Source: Nocardia elegans NBRC 108235 (GTDB lineage Bacteria; Actinomycetota; Actinomycetes; Mycobacteriales; Mycobacteriaceae). Taken from it: a stretch of DNA of 64,000 nt. The position numbers and the translations under genes were made by a program. Positions 49,116 through 57,646 of this stretch are shown piece by piece. The notes beneath the pieces are model-generated. The model did no database searches and had not been told where the DNA came from. It saw only the letters and a program-made list of their open reading frames with translations. Position 1 is the first letter of the stretch; each line of letters opens with the position of its first letter. Where the stretch lies: positions 1 to 64,000 of the forward strand of contig NZ_BDBF01000005.1 in NCBI RefSeq assembly GCF_001612845.1, read 5' to 3'.

Positions 49116-50462
49116 TCAGCGGATGCCCGGTGTGCGGGGATCGGGCCCGAGGCAGACCAGCAGAGCGCACCCCGGCGGGGCATCCGAGAACGGCGGTGCC
49201 AGTGGGGTGTTCAGACAGGACAGCACCGAACAGCCGGGATAGGCGTCGGGCCCGACTCCGAATATCGCCGGCGTGATGTCCGGGTCGAAGAACGCGCGGG
49301 GATCCAGGGTGACCGGTGGTTCGACATAGGGGCCGGGGTCCGGAATCGGCGGTTGCTGGAAGGCGCCCAGCAGCCTGCGGAAAAATTCCCAGGTCAGCTC
49401 GGTCAGGTTCTGCAGGATGCCGGTCGGCCCGCCGCTGCTGTGGTTGCCGAAGACGCCGGTCCACACCACGGTGAGATCCAGGCTCGGGATGAAGAAGACG
49501 TCCTGCAGCCCGAGCCCGGACATCGCGAACACATCCGGGGGCAGGAACGACGGTATCTCGATGCATCCGGGGCGGGCCCAGAACAGATAGCCGTAACATT
49601 CGCGGCCCGAGCCCGTCTGCTGGGCGCGGTGCAGATAATCGGCCGAGACCACCTGCACCCCGTCCCAGTCGCCGTGGGCGGCGACCAGCTGGGCGATCTT
49701 GGCGAGATCGTCCGGCGGGATCATCAGGTGCGCATAGCCGTAGGTGTGACCGGAACGGTCGCGGGCCCAGTAGTAGTCGCTACGCTGGATACCCAAGGGA
49801 GAGAACAATTCCCGCTGCGCGAACTGCTGCAGTGGTTCGCCGACGGCCAGCTCGACCACGTACGACAGCAGATCGACGTTGCGCTGACTGTAGGAGAACC
49901 GGGTGCCGGGCGGATTGTCGAGCGGGACCCCGAGCGCCTGCACGGCACTGTTCGGATCGATCGGCACGACCCCGGAGATGCCCTCGTTGATGACTCCGAC
50001 GCGCAGACCCGAGCGCTCGGTCAGCAAATCCTCGACGGTGATCGCGCGGTGGGCGGCGTCGCCGAGTCCGGGCGGCAGATAGCGGTCGATCGGCGCGTCG
50101 ATGTCGAGTTTGCCCTGATCCCAGGCGATTCCGGCGATCAGCGAGACCACGCTCTTGGTGACGCTCCAGATATTCCACGGCGTCGTATCGGTGGCGTCGT
50201 TGTGCGCGCCCGATCCGATCAGGCAGTTGTGCCGAAAGATCTTGACGTTCAGCCGGTTCCGTTCGTCGGCGAACCGCAGGGCGGAAGCCAGCCGCGCCGC
50301 GTCCAGGCCCGCCGATTCCGGTGTGGCCCGCTCGAATCCGCGTTCGGACGAGACCGTGCAGGTCTGTGAATCTTCCGCTCGTGCCGGGGCCACAGTGGCG
50401 CAGGCGCCACCGATCAGTACGACGACGAGAACCCCGATTACGCAGCCGTAGAGGCGTCCCAT
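49116..50462 (-). CDS. Secreted beta-lactamase-fold serine hydrolase
   Basis: The 448-residue protein has a signal peptide (VIGVLVVVLIGGACATVAPARA) and a class-C/D-peptidase-like domain. The nucleophile motif is S100-V-T-K103 (WNIWSVTKSVVSLIAG) and the second motif is Y191-S-Q193, where most relatives have Y-x-N. Segments DAPIDRYLPPGL and EDLLTERSGLR are typical of 6-aminohexanoate-dimer-hydrolase or esterase relatives. A Pro-rich tail of about 80 residues with four cysteines follows the catalytic domain. The substrate is unknown, and it need not confer resistance. Confidence 0.83.
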   Translation of the reverse strand: MGRLYGCVIGVLVVVLIGGACATVAPARAEDSQTCTVSSERGFERATPESAGLDAARLASALRFADERNRLNVKIFRHNCLIGSGAHNDATDTTPWNIWSVTKSVVSLIAGIAWDQGKLDIDAPIDRYLPPGLGDAAHRAITVEDLLTERSGLRVGVINEGISGVVPIDPNSAVQALGVPLDNPPGTRFSYSQRNVDLLSYVVELAVGEPLQQFAQRELFSPLGIQRSDYYWARDRSGHTYGYAHLMIPPDDLAKIAQLVAAHGDWDGVQVVSADYLHRAQQTGSGRECYGYLFWARPGCIEIPSFLPPDVFAMSGLGLQDVFFIPSLDLTVVWTGVFGNHSSGGPTGILQNLTELTWEFFRRLLGAFQQPPIPDPGPYVEPPVTLDPRAFFDPDITPAIFGVGPDAYPGCSVLSCLNTPLAPPFSDAPPGCALLVCLGPDPRTPGIR

Positions 50463-50643
50463 GAGTCGAGGTTAACGACGGGCATCCGGTCACGGTGTCC
50501 AACACGCAACCGCTGCAACCAAATCGGAATCGGCGTCGCGGTTTTCGGCCGAACGCCGGATTCACGGCCGTGCGGAAAGACGCCGCCGAGGGTAAGCCCG
50601 GCGGCGTCGTGCGCAGCACTCCCGCAAAACATCCCTTCCGGTC

Positions 50644-50676
50644 TTTTCTTGACTTATTCCAGAAAACGGGCAGACT
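50644..50676 (+). promoter_or_regulatory. Promoter and possible Fur-type dyad before the fur-katA pair
   Basis: TTGACT (50649-50654) and CAGACT (50671-50676) are 16 bp apart. The -10 ends 6 bp before the ATG at 50683, suggesting a leaderless transcript. TTTTCT (50644-50649) and AGAAAA (50661-50666) make a 6-bp dyad across the -35, a reasonable autoregulatory site in an AT-rich patch of an otherwise GC-rich sequence. Confidence 0.5.
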
Positions 50677-50682
50677 GGGTTC

Positions 50683-51126
50683 ATGCACCCCGGTGGTTTC
50701 GATCCGCGCGAGCGATTGCGCGCGGCCGGTCTGCGGGTCACCCGCCCGCGGGTGGCGGTGCTGGAAGCGGTTGCCGCCCATCCGCATTCGGATGCCGACA
50801 GGGTGGCCGCCGCGGTCCGGCAGCGGCTGGGTTCGGTGTCGACACAGGCCGTGTACGACGTACTGCACGCCTGTGTCGGCGCCGGCTTGCTGCGCCGGAT
50901 CGAACCGGCCGGTTCGCCGGCCCGGTACGAGACCCGCATCGCCGACAACCATCACCATCTGGTGTGCAGGAACTGCGGCACGGTCGTGGACGTGGACTGT
51001 GCCGTGGGCCGTGCCCCCTGCCTCGACCCGTCGGACGCGCACGGGTTCACGATCGACGAAGCCGAGGTCGTGTTCTGGGGACTCTGCCCGCAATGCCGTC
51101 GCGGTGACGACGCGCCATCCCGATAG
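50683..51126 (+). CDS. Fur-family peroxide/metal-responsive regulator (FurA/CatR type)
   Basis: The 147-residue protein has a winged helix (LRAAGLRVTRPRVAVLEAVAAHPHSDADRV, VSTQAVYDVLHACVGAGLLRRI), the His-rich DNHHHLVCRNCG segment and two CxxC pairs (C95/C98 and C135/C138) for structural zinc. It lies 39 bp upstream of a catalase gene, the standard FurA-catalase arrangement in which the regulator represses the pair until peroxide oxidises its regulatory site. The first codons coincide with the predicted transcription start. Confidence 0.92.
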   Translation: MHPGGFDPRERLRAAGLRVTRPRVAVLEAVAAHPHSDADRVAAAVRQRLGSVSTQAVYDVLHACVGAGLLRRIEPAGSPARYETRIADNHHHLVCRNCGTVVDVDCAVGRAPCLDPSDAHGFTIDEAEVVFWGLCPQCRRGDDAPSR

Positions 51127-51165
51127 CCCGGACATACCGGGCGACAGCTGAAACAGGAGGCTGCG

Positions 51166-52644
51166 ATGCCAAAGCCGATCAGTGGGCCGACCACTACCAA
51201 CACCGGCACTCCGGTCCCCAGCGACAACGAATCGCTGACCGCCGGGACCGAGGGCCCGATTCTCCTGCACGACCATTATCTGATCGAGAAGCTCGCCCAG
51301 TTCAACCGGGAGCGGGTGCCGGAGCGGATCGTGCACGCCAAGGGCGCGGGGGCCTTCGGTGAGCTCGTCGTCACCAACGACGTCAGCCGCTACACCAAGG
51401 CGAAGCTGTTCCAGCCGGGGGCGCGGACCGAATCGCTGGTGCGGTTCTCCACCGTCGCCGGCGAGCAGGGCAGCCCCGACACCTGGCGCGATCCGCGCGG
51501 CTTCGCGGTCAAGTTCTACACCCCCGACGGCAACTACGATCTGGTCGGCAACAACACGCCGGTGTTCTTCATCAAGGATCCGATCAAGTTCCCCGACTTC
51601 ATCCGTTCGCAGAAGCGGTTGCCGGGCAACGGCCTTCGCGATCACAACATGCAGTGGGACTTCTGGACCCTGCGCCCGGAATCGGCGCATCAGGTGACCT
51701 GGCTGATGGGCGACCGCGGTATTCCCAAGACCTACCGGCATATGAACGGCTACGGCTCGCACACCTACCAGTGGATCAACGCCGAGGGCGAACGGTTCTG
51801 GGTGAAGTACCACTTCAAGACCGATCAGGGCATCGAATTTTTCACCCAGGCCGAGGCCGATCGGCTGGCCGGCACCGATCCCGACTATCACCGCCAGGAT
51901 CTGTGGGAGGCCATCGAACGCGGTGAATTCCCCAGCTGGACACTGTATGTGCAGATCATGCCGGTGGGTGAGGCGGCGAACTACCGCTTCAACCCGTTCG
52001 ATCTGACCAAGGTGTGGTCGCACAAGGACTACCCGCTGATCGAGGTCGGTACCTGGACGCTGAACCGCAACCCGAGTAACTACTTCGTCGAGATCGAACA
52101 GGCCGCCTTCGAGCCGTCGGCGATCGTGCCGGGTATCGGTTATTCGCCGGACAAGATGCTGCTGGGCCGGGTCTTCGCCTATGCCGACGCTCATCGCTAC
52201 CGCATCGGCACCAACTACCATCAGCTGCCGCCGAACCGTGCGCGTGCGGCCGAGGTGAACTCCTATTCCAAGGAGGGTGCCATGCGCTACGACTTCAACG
52301 CGCCGGAAGTCCCTGTGTACGCGCCGAATTCGTTCGGTGGCCCACATGCCGACGCGGCCGCGGCCCCGGAGGAGGCGGCGTGGAGTTTCGAGCCCGAGCA
52401 GGTGCGGGCCGGCTACGTTCAGCACGCCGAGGACAGCGACTGGGCGCAGCCGGGCACGTTGGTGCGTGAGGTCTACAACGACGAACAGCGAGAGCGCCTG
52501 GTGGACAATGTGGTCGGGCATGTGCTCGGCGGCGTGCGCGAACCGGTGCTGAGCCGGGTGTTCGACTACTGGAAGAACGTCGATCCGGAGATCGGCAAGC
52601 GCATCGAGGAAGGTGTGCGCGCCGGTCTGAACGGCAACAGCTGA
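51166..52644 (+). CDS. katA: Monofunctional haem catalase (small-subunit clade)
   Basis: KatA splits hydrogen peroxide in the cytosol. The 492-residue protein has the catalytic H57 ([12 protein letters not shown]), the distal Asn in [11 protein letters not shown] near 129-130, and the haem-ligand Tyr region [15 protein letters not shown] near 345. Length and the NADPH-binding core are typical of clade 3. It follows the Fur-type regulator by 39 bp and has AGGAGG as ribosome site. A terminator follows the stop. Confidence 0.95.
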   Translation: MPKPISGPTTTNTGTPVPSDNESLTAGTEGPILLHDHYLIEKLAQFNRERVPERIVHAKGAGAFGELVVTNDVSRYTKAKLFQPGARTESLVRFSTVAGEQGSPDTWRDPRGFAVKFYTPDGNYDLVGNNTPVFFIKDPIKFPDFIRSQKRLPGNGLRDHNMQWDFWTLRPESAHQVTWLMGDRGIPKTYRHMNGYGSHTYQWINAEGERFWVKYHFKTDQGIEFFTQAEADRLAGTDPDYHRQDLWEAIERGEFPSWTLYVQIMPVGEAANYRFNPFDLTKVWSHKDYPLIEVGTWTLNRNPSNYFVEIEQAAFEPSAIVPGIGYSPDKMLLGRVFAYADAHRYRIGTNYHQLPPNRARAAEVNSYSKEGAMRYDFNAPEVPVYAPNSFGGPHADAAAAPEEAAWSFEPEQVRAGYVQHAEDSDWAQPGTLVREVYNDEQRERLVDNVVGHVLGGVREPVLSRVFDYWKNVDPEIGKRIEEGVRAGLNGNS

Positions 52645-52658
52645 CCGTGACGACATCC

Positions 52659-52691
52659 GCGGGCTCGCATCGGATTTCGGTGCGGGCCCGC
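52659..52691. terminator. Terminator between convergent katA and tetR
   Basis: GCGGGCTCGCATC (52659-52671) pairs with GGTGCGGGCCCGC (52679-52691) over 13 bp with two wobble positions and a 7-base loop, 14 bp after the katA stop. Confidence 0.65.
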
Positions 52692-52725
52692 CCGCTGTTC
52701 TATCGGCGCCGCGCGGCGCCGACCG

Positions 52726-53403
52726 CTACCGGCACCAGGTGGGGCCCTGGTTCGTAATCGGATCCGCTGACTCATCTCCGGGTGTGTGGGACCTGTTAAC
52801 CGCGGGCGGGAGCAGGATATCGACGAGCCGTGCCGCCGTGGTGTGGTCGAGTGGGGCATGGCCGAGCAGGAAGCGGTACCAGAACAGGCCGTAGAGCAGA
52901 TCCACCAGGAGGTCCGCATCCGTATCGCCGGGTAGTTCGCCACGCGTGATCGCCCGCTCGAGAACGTCGCGCGCGGCGGCGCGGCGGGCGGCGGTGAACT
53001 CCTGTAGTAATTCGGCGAGGTGGGGGTCGCGGGCGGCCTCGCGCACCAGCGCGCGCAGCGCCGGGGCGGTCGAATCCCCCTGGGCGCCGGTGAAAGTCGA
53101 ATCCGCGACGGCCAGCAGGTCGGTGCGCACCGAGCCGGTGTCCGGGGTCGGCACCTCCTGACGAGCGCGTTCGAGCAGGGCTTCGAGCAGCACGGCACCC
53201 TTCGACGGCCACCAGCGGTAGATCGTCTGTTTGCCGACCCCGGCCGCGGCCGCGATGGAATCGACCGTGACCGAGCCGCCGTCGGAGGTGGCGAGCTGGG
53301 CGAGGGCGGCGTCCAGAATCGCGCGATGGGTGGCCTCGTTCCGGCGCCGGCCGGTGTGCGCGCGTTCGGGTGGGGGCGAATCCGGTTGCCGCGGTGGTCC
53401 CAT
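52726..53403 (-). CDS. TetR/AcrR-family regulator divergent from an SDR gene
   Basis: The 225-residue protein has an HTH (AILDAALAQLATSDGGSVTVDSIAAAAGVGKQTIYRWWPSKGAVLLEALL) and a C-terminal TetR_C domain (ALRALVREAARDPHLAELLQEF ... LLYGLFWYRFLLGHAPL). It is divergent from a short-chain dehydrogenase, and the 102-bp gap contains a perfect 25-bp palindrome. Repression of both genes, with relief by the dehydrogenase substrate, is the simple model. The ATG at 53403 has GGGAGGT upstream. Confidence 0.9.
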   Translation of the reverse strand: MGPPRQPDSPPPERAHTGRRRNEATHRAILDAALAQLATSDGGSVTVDSIAAAAGVGKQTIYRWWPSKGAVLLEALLERARQEVPTPDTGSVRTDLLAVADSTFTGAQGDSTAPALRALVREAARDPHLAELLQEFTAARRAAARDVLERAITRGELPGDTDADLLVDLLYGLFWYRFLLGHAPLDHTTAARLVDILLPPAVNRSHTPGDESADPITNQGPTWCR

Positions 53404-53455
53404 GGTCTACCTCCCAGGTGGCGATGCGGCGGGAATACCGCACCCGCTACGCTCG

Positions 53456-53480
53456 TTGTCGAGACTGTCAGTCTCGACAA
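53456..53480. promoter_or_regulatory. Perfect palindromic operator between tetR and SDR genes
   Basis: TTGTCGAGACTG (53456-53467) and CAGTCTCGACAA (53469-53480) are exact reverse complements around a single T. The 25-bp site is 53 bp from the tetR start and 26 bp from the SDR start, so one bound TetR dimer could repress both. Confidence 0.88.
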
Positions 53481-53505
53481 ACTGTACAGGACAGGAACAG
53501 TAGCA

Positions 53506-54243
53506 ATGAGCGCTTCCAGCACCGGCATCCCGCGCGTCGTCGTCATGGGTGGTAGTTCCGGAATCGGTGCGGCCACCGCCGCACTGTTCGCGAACGAGGG
53601 CGCCGAGGTCGTCGTCACCGGCCGCAGCCAGGACAAACTCGACGCGGCGGTGGCTCGGCTGGGTGGCAAGACCAGCGGCTACCGGATGGACGCGACCGAT
53701 GGCGAGCAGATCGCGGCATTCTTCGCGCAGTCCGGCAGCATCGACCACCTCGTCATCGCGGTCAGCGGTTCGGCGGGCAGCGGTCCGTTCGCCGAACTCG
53801 ATCTCGACCACTTGGCGGAGGGGTTCGACGGCAAGTTCTGGCCGCAGGTGAGAATCGTCAAAGCAGCTCTGCCGCATATGGTTTCAAGCGGATCGATCAC
53901 CCTGATCACCGCCGCGTCGGCGCATGCGGCCTTCCCCGGCACCGCCGGACTGGCCGCGATCAACGGGGCGCTGAACGCCATGGTGCCGCCGCTGGCGGTC
54001 GAACTCGCCCCGCTGCGGGTCAACGCGGTGGCCCCCGGCGTCATCGACACCGAATGGTGGGATCGGGTACCGGAGGAACGCCGCCGCACCCTCTTCGACG
54101 GCCTCGCCGCCACCACACCCGTCGGGCGCGTAGGCGACCCTGAGGAGCCGGCCCGGGCCGTGCACATGATCGCCACCAACGGCTTCGTCAGCGGTGTGGT
54201 GCTCGACGTGACCGGCGGGGCGAACCTGCCCACCGGCCGCTGA
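53506..54243 (+). CDS. Short-chain dehydrogenase/reductase (SDR)
   Basis: The 245-residue protein has the Rossmann motif VVVMGGSSGIGAATAALFA, TGRSQDKLDAAV, the VSGSAGSG segment in place of NNAG and the C-terminal VNAVAPGVIDTEWW with GDPEEPARAVHMIATNGFVSGVVLDVTGG. The usual YxxxK catalytic pair is not intact: the region reads AAFPGTAGLAAINGAL, with no Tyr or Lys at the expected spacing. This points to a divergent or non-oxidoreductase member. It is divergent from a TetR over a shared palindrome. Confidence 0.83.
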   Translation: MSASSTGIPRVVVMGGSSGIGAATAALFANEGAEVVVTGRSQDKLDAAVARLGGKTSGYRMDATDGEQIAAFFAQSGSIDHLVIAVSGSAGSGPFAELDLDHLAEGFDGKFWPQVRIVKAALPHMVSSGSITLITAASAHAAFPGTAGLAAINGALNAMVPPLAVELAPLRVNAVAPGVIDTEWWDRVPEERRRTLFDGLAATTPVGRVGDPEEPARAVHMIATNGFVSGVVLDVTGGANLPTGR

Positions 54244-54301
54244 GGTACCCGCTCGCCGGTGGTCGGCCCGGCGAGGTGCTGCCCGGTGGGGCACCGATCG
54301 G

Positions 54302-54361
54302 TCAGATCAAGCCCCACCAGTACAGCAGGCAAGCCAGGACGAAGACGACCGCTGTTTCCAT
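54302..54361 (-). CDS. Possible 19-residue single-helix membrane peptide
   Basis: An ATG at 54361 opens a 19-codon frame, METAVVFVLACLLYWWGLI, that is almost entirely one transmembrane helix. GAGGA lies about 12 bp upstream, with a G-rich run right at the start. Short hydrophobic frames can arise by chance, so this is tentative. Confidence 0.35.
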   Translation of the reverse strand: METAVVFVLACLLYWWGLI

Positions 54362-54445
54362 ACCCCCATCATTCCTCGAGTCGGACACCGGCGCCGCTGC
54401 CGAATCGAGACCGGCGGACGTCGCCGAGGTCGGCACCGCACACAC

Positions 54446-54497
54446 AGCCGATCCGCTCGGTCTGTCACCCCTCGTCGACAGGCCGAGCGGATCGGCT
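54446..54497. terminator. Long hairpin, 21-bp stem
   Basis: AGCCGATCCGCTCGG (54446-54460) pairs exactly with CCGAGCGGATCGGCT (54483-54497). The stem continues inward through one G-U position to CTGTC/GACAG, leaving a 10-base loop. It may be a bidirectional terminator for the convergent SDR and lutC genes, although no T-tract is present and it is over 200 bp past the SDR stop. Confidence 0.6.
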
Positions 54498-54648
54498 CGG
54501 TTGCAGCCGGTGGGTGATCCTGCCGCCCCCTCTCGCGGCAGGAGCACTCCCGGTGTCGAGGACGACAATGCCGGGGTGCGCTTGCCGCGCCCTTAACGAG
54601 CGCTTGTGGGGGCAGGGAAGCTGTGTGGGAAGGGAATAGAACCGTCGA

Positions 54649-55314
54649 TCAACCGACGATGACTACGACCAGACGTCGCTCGGTCTCCTCGATGACGCCG
54701 CCGACCTTGCCGGAATCGGCCTCCGGATCGGTCATGGCGGTCGGCCCGCCGAACCAGGTGATGGATCGGCGCGGGTCCAGTTTGTCCAGGACCTGCGGCA
54801 GTGAGTAGTCGATCTGCTCGACGCGGACCACGCAGATGTGACAGTCGGCGAGGACGGCGGCATCGCGGCGGCACTGGCCCGGTCCGCCGTCGAGAATCAG
54901 GGTGCCGGCGTCGGCCACCGCGCCGGCGCACCCGGTGACCACGGCATCGGTACGTTCGCGATCGAGAATCGACAGGTGCGGTTGATCGTCGAGGACACGG
55001 TGTTCCCCCGTCAGTTCCCAGCGCCGCAGCCAATGTTCGGGCAGCCCGTCGGGCGCCAGCGCCGAGCGGGCGCCGTGGGCGCGCAGGGCCGAGTCGATCG
55101 CCCCCGGAATCTCCTCCGCGCCGACCCGATGGACCTGGGCGCCATGATGTTTGAGGCGATCGATGAACAGTTCGACGATCTCGGCCTGGTCCTCGGCCGA
55201 GGGCACCGGGGCGTTGCGCTGATAGTTGCGCGGCACCGGCACCATACGTTCGTCATTGGGTAGCGCCTCGAGGGCATCGCGCACGCGGCGCAGGAAATCC
55301 TCCCGCGAGGTCAC
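54649..55314 (-). CDS. LutC/YkgG-type LUD-domain protein
   Basis: The 221-residue protein has the LUD domain of LutC: SREDFLRRVRDALEALP at the start, then a core with TDAVVTGCAGAVADAGTLILDGGPGQCRRDAAVLADCHICVVRVEQI and the C-terminal SITWFGGPT. LutC normally forms a lactate-oxidising complex with the iron-sulfur proteins LutA and LutB. Neither gene is in the window, so this is an orphan copy or its partners lie elsewhere. The GTG at 55314 follows GGGAG. Confidence 0.85.
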   Translation of the reverse strand: MTSREDFLRRVRDALEALPNDERMVPVPRNYQRNAPVPSAEDQAEIVELFIDRLKHHGAQVHRVGAEEIPGAIDSALRAHGARSALAPDGLPEHWLRRWELTGEHRVLDDQPHLSILDRERTDAVVTGCAGAVADAGTLILDGGPGQCRRDAAVLADCHICVVRVEQIDYSLPQVLDKLDPRRSITWFGGPTAMTDPEADSGKVGGVIEETERRLVVVIVG

Positions 55315-55400
55315 CGTGAATCTCCCGTTCCATTGCTCCGGCTCCTCCCGCCGGATCGTACTTCGCGAACCAGGCTACCGTGCGGTAGAAGATCGCGAGC

Positions 55401-56441
55401 TCAGCCTACGGATTCCCGGCTACGCCGGCGGCGGATCAGCGTGACGACCAGATCGGCCGCGGTGGCCGCCCACACCGCCAGCGCCACCCACGCCTCACCG
55501 TGTCCGAAGGCGACCATCCATTGTTCGCCGGTGGCCTTGCCCAGTTCGGCGGTTCCCACGCCGTACATGCCCACGGGAAACACGATGCTCCACAGGCCCG
55601 GCTCGTAGCTGAGCCCGAAGTGACGGACCAGATGCCGCCAGATGCCGGCCGCCAGCAGCAGCGGCACCAGCCAACTGCCGAAGGCCCACAGCACCAGCGT
55701 CGAACCCTCGAGCATGGGTCGTACCGTCGCGATCAACGCCACCGAACTCTGATCCATGATCTGGGTGCCGGTCAGCACGCTGATCGCGGTGGCGCCCATG
55801 AAGATCCAATAGGTCGGCGCCAGCAGCTGCGCGGTCAGCGACGTGCCGAACAGGGTGCCCAGCACCACCGTCGCCACGATGCCGTAGAGCACCACGCCCA
55901 CCGACCAGCACAGCAGCGCGGGCACCGCGAAACGCTGACTCCACGGCTGCGGCAGCGCGGTGGCGGCCACCGCGAGCGATTGCGTGCCGACCACCCACAG
56001 GAACCAGGTGCCGTTGGCTCCGGTCACCGCGGTGGGCGCGCCGTGACGCACCATCAGCAACGCCGGAATCGCATAGACGAGTACCGCCCACGCGACCGTA
56101 GCCACCAGCAACAAGGCCAGCGCCGCACCCACCCGGGCGTGTCGCGAGAGCCCCGCCGACAACACCGCGGTGCCGGCGACGAAGGCGAGATAGGTGAAGC
56201 CGGTCGCGGGATTCACCGCATCGCCGATCACGCGGTCGCGGAAGAACGCGATGCGCAGCAGGGTCGCCACCACGAGCACGGCATAGGCGATCAGGCCGAT
56301 GATCAGCAGCGCAGTGCCGCCCCATGCCCACCCCGCCGAGCCGACGGCCCGCGAGACGATGCCGGTCGCCATCACCGAGGCGAACCACCCCGGCCCGATA
56401 TTCGCGACGAAACCCACTCGCCGCCCGAACGACTCGCTCAC
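55401..56441 (-). CDS. SLAC1/TDT (TehA-like) membrane transporter
   Basis: The 346-residue protein has ten predicted helices. The start, NIGPGWFASVMATGIVSRAV, is the TDT-family signature, and the end contains YEPGLWSIVFPVGMYGVGTAEL. Members carry anions, C4-dicarboxylates or, as TehA, affect tellurite resistance. The substrate is undetermined. The GTG at 56441 starts just before the signature segment. It lies 86 bp upstream of the lutC-like gene in the same direction, and co-transcription is possible. Confidence 0.85.
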   Translation of the reverse strand: MSESFGRRVGFVANIGPGWFASVMATGIVSRAVGSAGWAWGGTALLIIGLIAYAVLVVATLLRIAFFRDRVIGDAVNPATGFTYLAFVAGTAVLSAGLSRHARVGAALALLLVATVAWAVLVYAIPALLMVRHGAPTAVTGANGTWFLWVVGTQSLAVAATALPQPWSQRFAVPALLCWSVGVVLYGIVATVVLGTLFGTSLTAQLLAPTYWIFMGATAISVLTGTQIMDQSSVALIATVRPMLEGSTLVLWAFGSWLVPLLLAAGIWRHLVRHFGLSYEPGLWSIVFPVGMYGVGTAELGKATGEQWMVAFGHGEAWVALAVWAATAADLVVTLIRRRRSRESVG

Positions 56442-56724
56442 AGCGCGAGTGTTCCACGCGAACGTCGCCGAGCCGCGCATCCACACGCTCCGGGCTCGGG
56501 TCGAGCTGACGCCGCTCAGGCGGCGATGTCGTCGATCGGCCGTTGTTCGCTGAATTGTGCCGGCGATGTTGGTCTTGTTACGGTCGGCTCCGCGCAGGAC
56601 GCGCGTTGTCGCCGGACCGAGGGAGTTGATGAATATGGCCGTCACGGGCCGTGTTCGGCATGTCCTCGTCCGGTTCGTGCATTGACGCATGACCGGATCG
56701 TTCCCACGATCTGGAGCTTGTTTC

Positions 56725-57252
56725 GTGTCTTCTATTTTCCCGGTGGCCGAGGTGGTCACCGAACGTCTTGTTCTGCGTCGCTGGACCCGCGCCGAGATCG
56801 ACGCCGTCATCGCGGGTGGGCGCCTGCCACACTGGGCCGTTGACTTCCCGGCCGAAGGGGATCGGGTTGTCGCCGGTCTGATGCCGGATCATCCGGCCTG
56901 GTTGGCAGAATATGGTCATCGGCTGGTTGTCGAACGCGGCAGCGGCTTGATCGTCGGGTCCATCGGCTTGTTCTGGCCCCCGAGCAGTGGTGGGGTCGAA
57001 ATCGGTTACGGCATCGTGCCGTCCCGGCGTGGTCACGGCTATGCGACCGAGGCCGCCCAGGCATTGACCGAATTAGCGTTCACCGCACCAGAAGTGCACA
57101 CGGTGTTCGCGAAGGTGGAACTATCGAATCCCGCGTCGGTGCGGGTGCTGGAGAAATCCGGGTTCCGGCGATGGACCACACCCACCGACGAGAATGTCGT
57201 AGAGCTGCGCGTGACTCGCGCCGAGAGCGACGACGTTCGGGCGAGCGGGTGA
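56725..57252 (+). CDS. GNAT-family N-acetyltransferase (RimJ/RimL type)
   Basis: The 175-residue protein has the order of ribosomal-protein acetyltransferases: VVTERLVLRRWTRAEIDAVI, GLIVGSIGLFWPPSSGGVEIGYGIVPSRRGHGYATEAAQALTELAF with the acetyl-CoA motif RRGHGYAT, and ASVRVLEKSGFRRW. It probably acetylates an amine on a protein or small molecule. I chose the GTG at 56725 because GGAG lies 8 bp upstream. The 283 bp before it show no other gene. Confidence 0.83.
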   Translation: MSSIFPVAEVVTERLVLRRWTRAEIDAVIAGGRLPHWAVDFPAEGDRVVAGLMPDHPAWLAEYGHRLVVERGSGLIVGSIGLFWPPSSGGVEIGYGIVPSRRGHGYATEAAQALTELAFTAPEVHTVFAKVELSNPASVRVLEKSGFRRWTTPTDENVVELRVTRAESDDVRASG

Positions 57253-57283
57253 CCTCACTCCGGTAGTGCGATAGCCGGGCTTG

Positions 57284-57308
57284 GTGCCGGCGGCGTCGCC
57301 GCCGGCAC
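57284..57308 (+). terminator. Hairpin after the GNAT gene
   Basis: GTGCCGGCGGC (57284-57294) and GCCGCCGGCAC (57298-57308) are exact inverted repeats with a 3-base loop, 31 bp after the GNAT stop. Confidence 0.6.
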
Positions 57309-57439
57309 GACCAGCACCAGATATGGTCAGCCGCGTGGATCGGGGTGAGTAGGAGCGCGCTGCCGGCAGGCGGCGGATCTCCGGTAGAAAAGTCGCCATC
57401 GCAAGGGCGTGCAAGTTTCAGTCACGCCCGACCAGTCGT

Positions 57440-57646
57440 TCAGGCGTGGTCCAGGGTGCCGTTGCGGAGAGCCGTGGTGAAGGCGTCCCATTCGGCAGGG
57501 GTGAAGACGAGGGCGGGGCCGGTGGGGTTCTTGGAGTCGCGGACGCCTACCAGGCCGTTGTCGAGGAACGCGGTCTCCACGCACTCTTTGCCGCCCCCAC
57601 TGCGGCTGGATTTGAACCACTTGGCGCCGGCTAGGTCCAGGTTCAC
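57440..57646 (-). CDS. DUF397-domain protein
   Basis: The 68-residue protein matches DUF397: AKWFKSSRSGGGKECVETAF, VGVRDSKNPTGPALVFTPAEWDAFTTALRNG. DUF397 genes are normally paired with Scr1-type XRE regulators in actinomycetes and act in development or as toxin-antitoxin-like modules. The GTG start overlaps the TGA of that regulator by 4 bp here, so the pair is coupled. Confidence 0.9.
   Translation of the reverse strand: MNLDLAGAKWFKSSRSGGGKECVETAFLDNGLVGVRDSKNPTGPALVFTPAEWDAFTTALRNGTLDHA

Larger units (their letters stand above)
54244..54648. other. Intergenic region between SDR and lutC-like genes
   Basis: These 405 bp lie between convergent genes. They hold a 21-bp-stem hairpin (54446-54497), a possible 19-residue membrane peptide on the minus strand (54302-54361) and nothing else recognisable. 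Confidence 0.5.

Noticed and set aside
56442..56724. Additional gene upstream of the GNAT gene
   Set aside because: Open frames are short and have neither a ribosome site nor a recognisable sequence.
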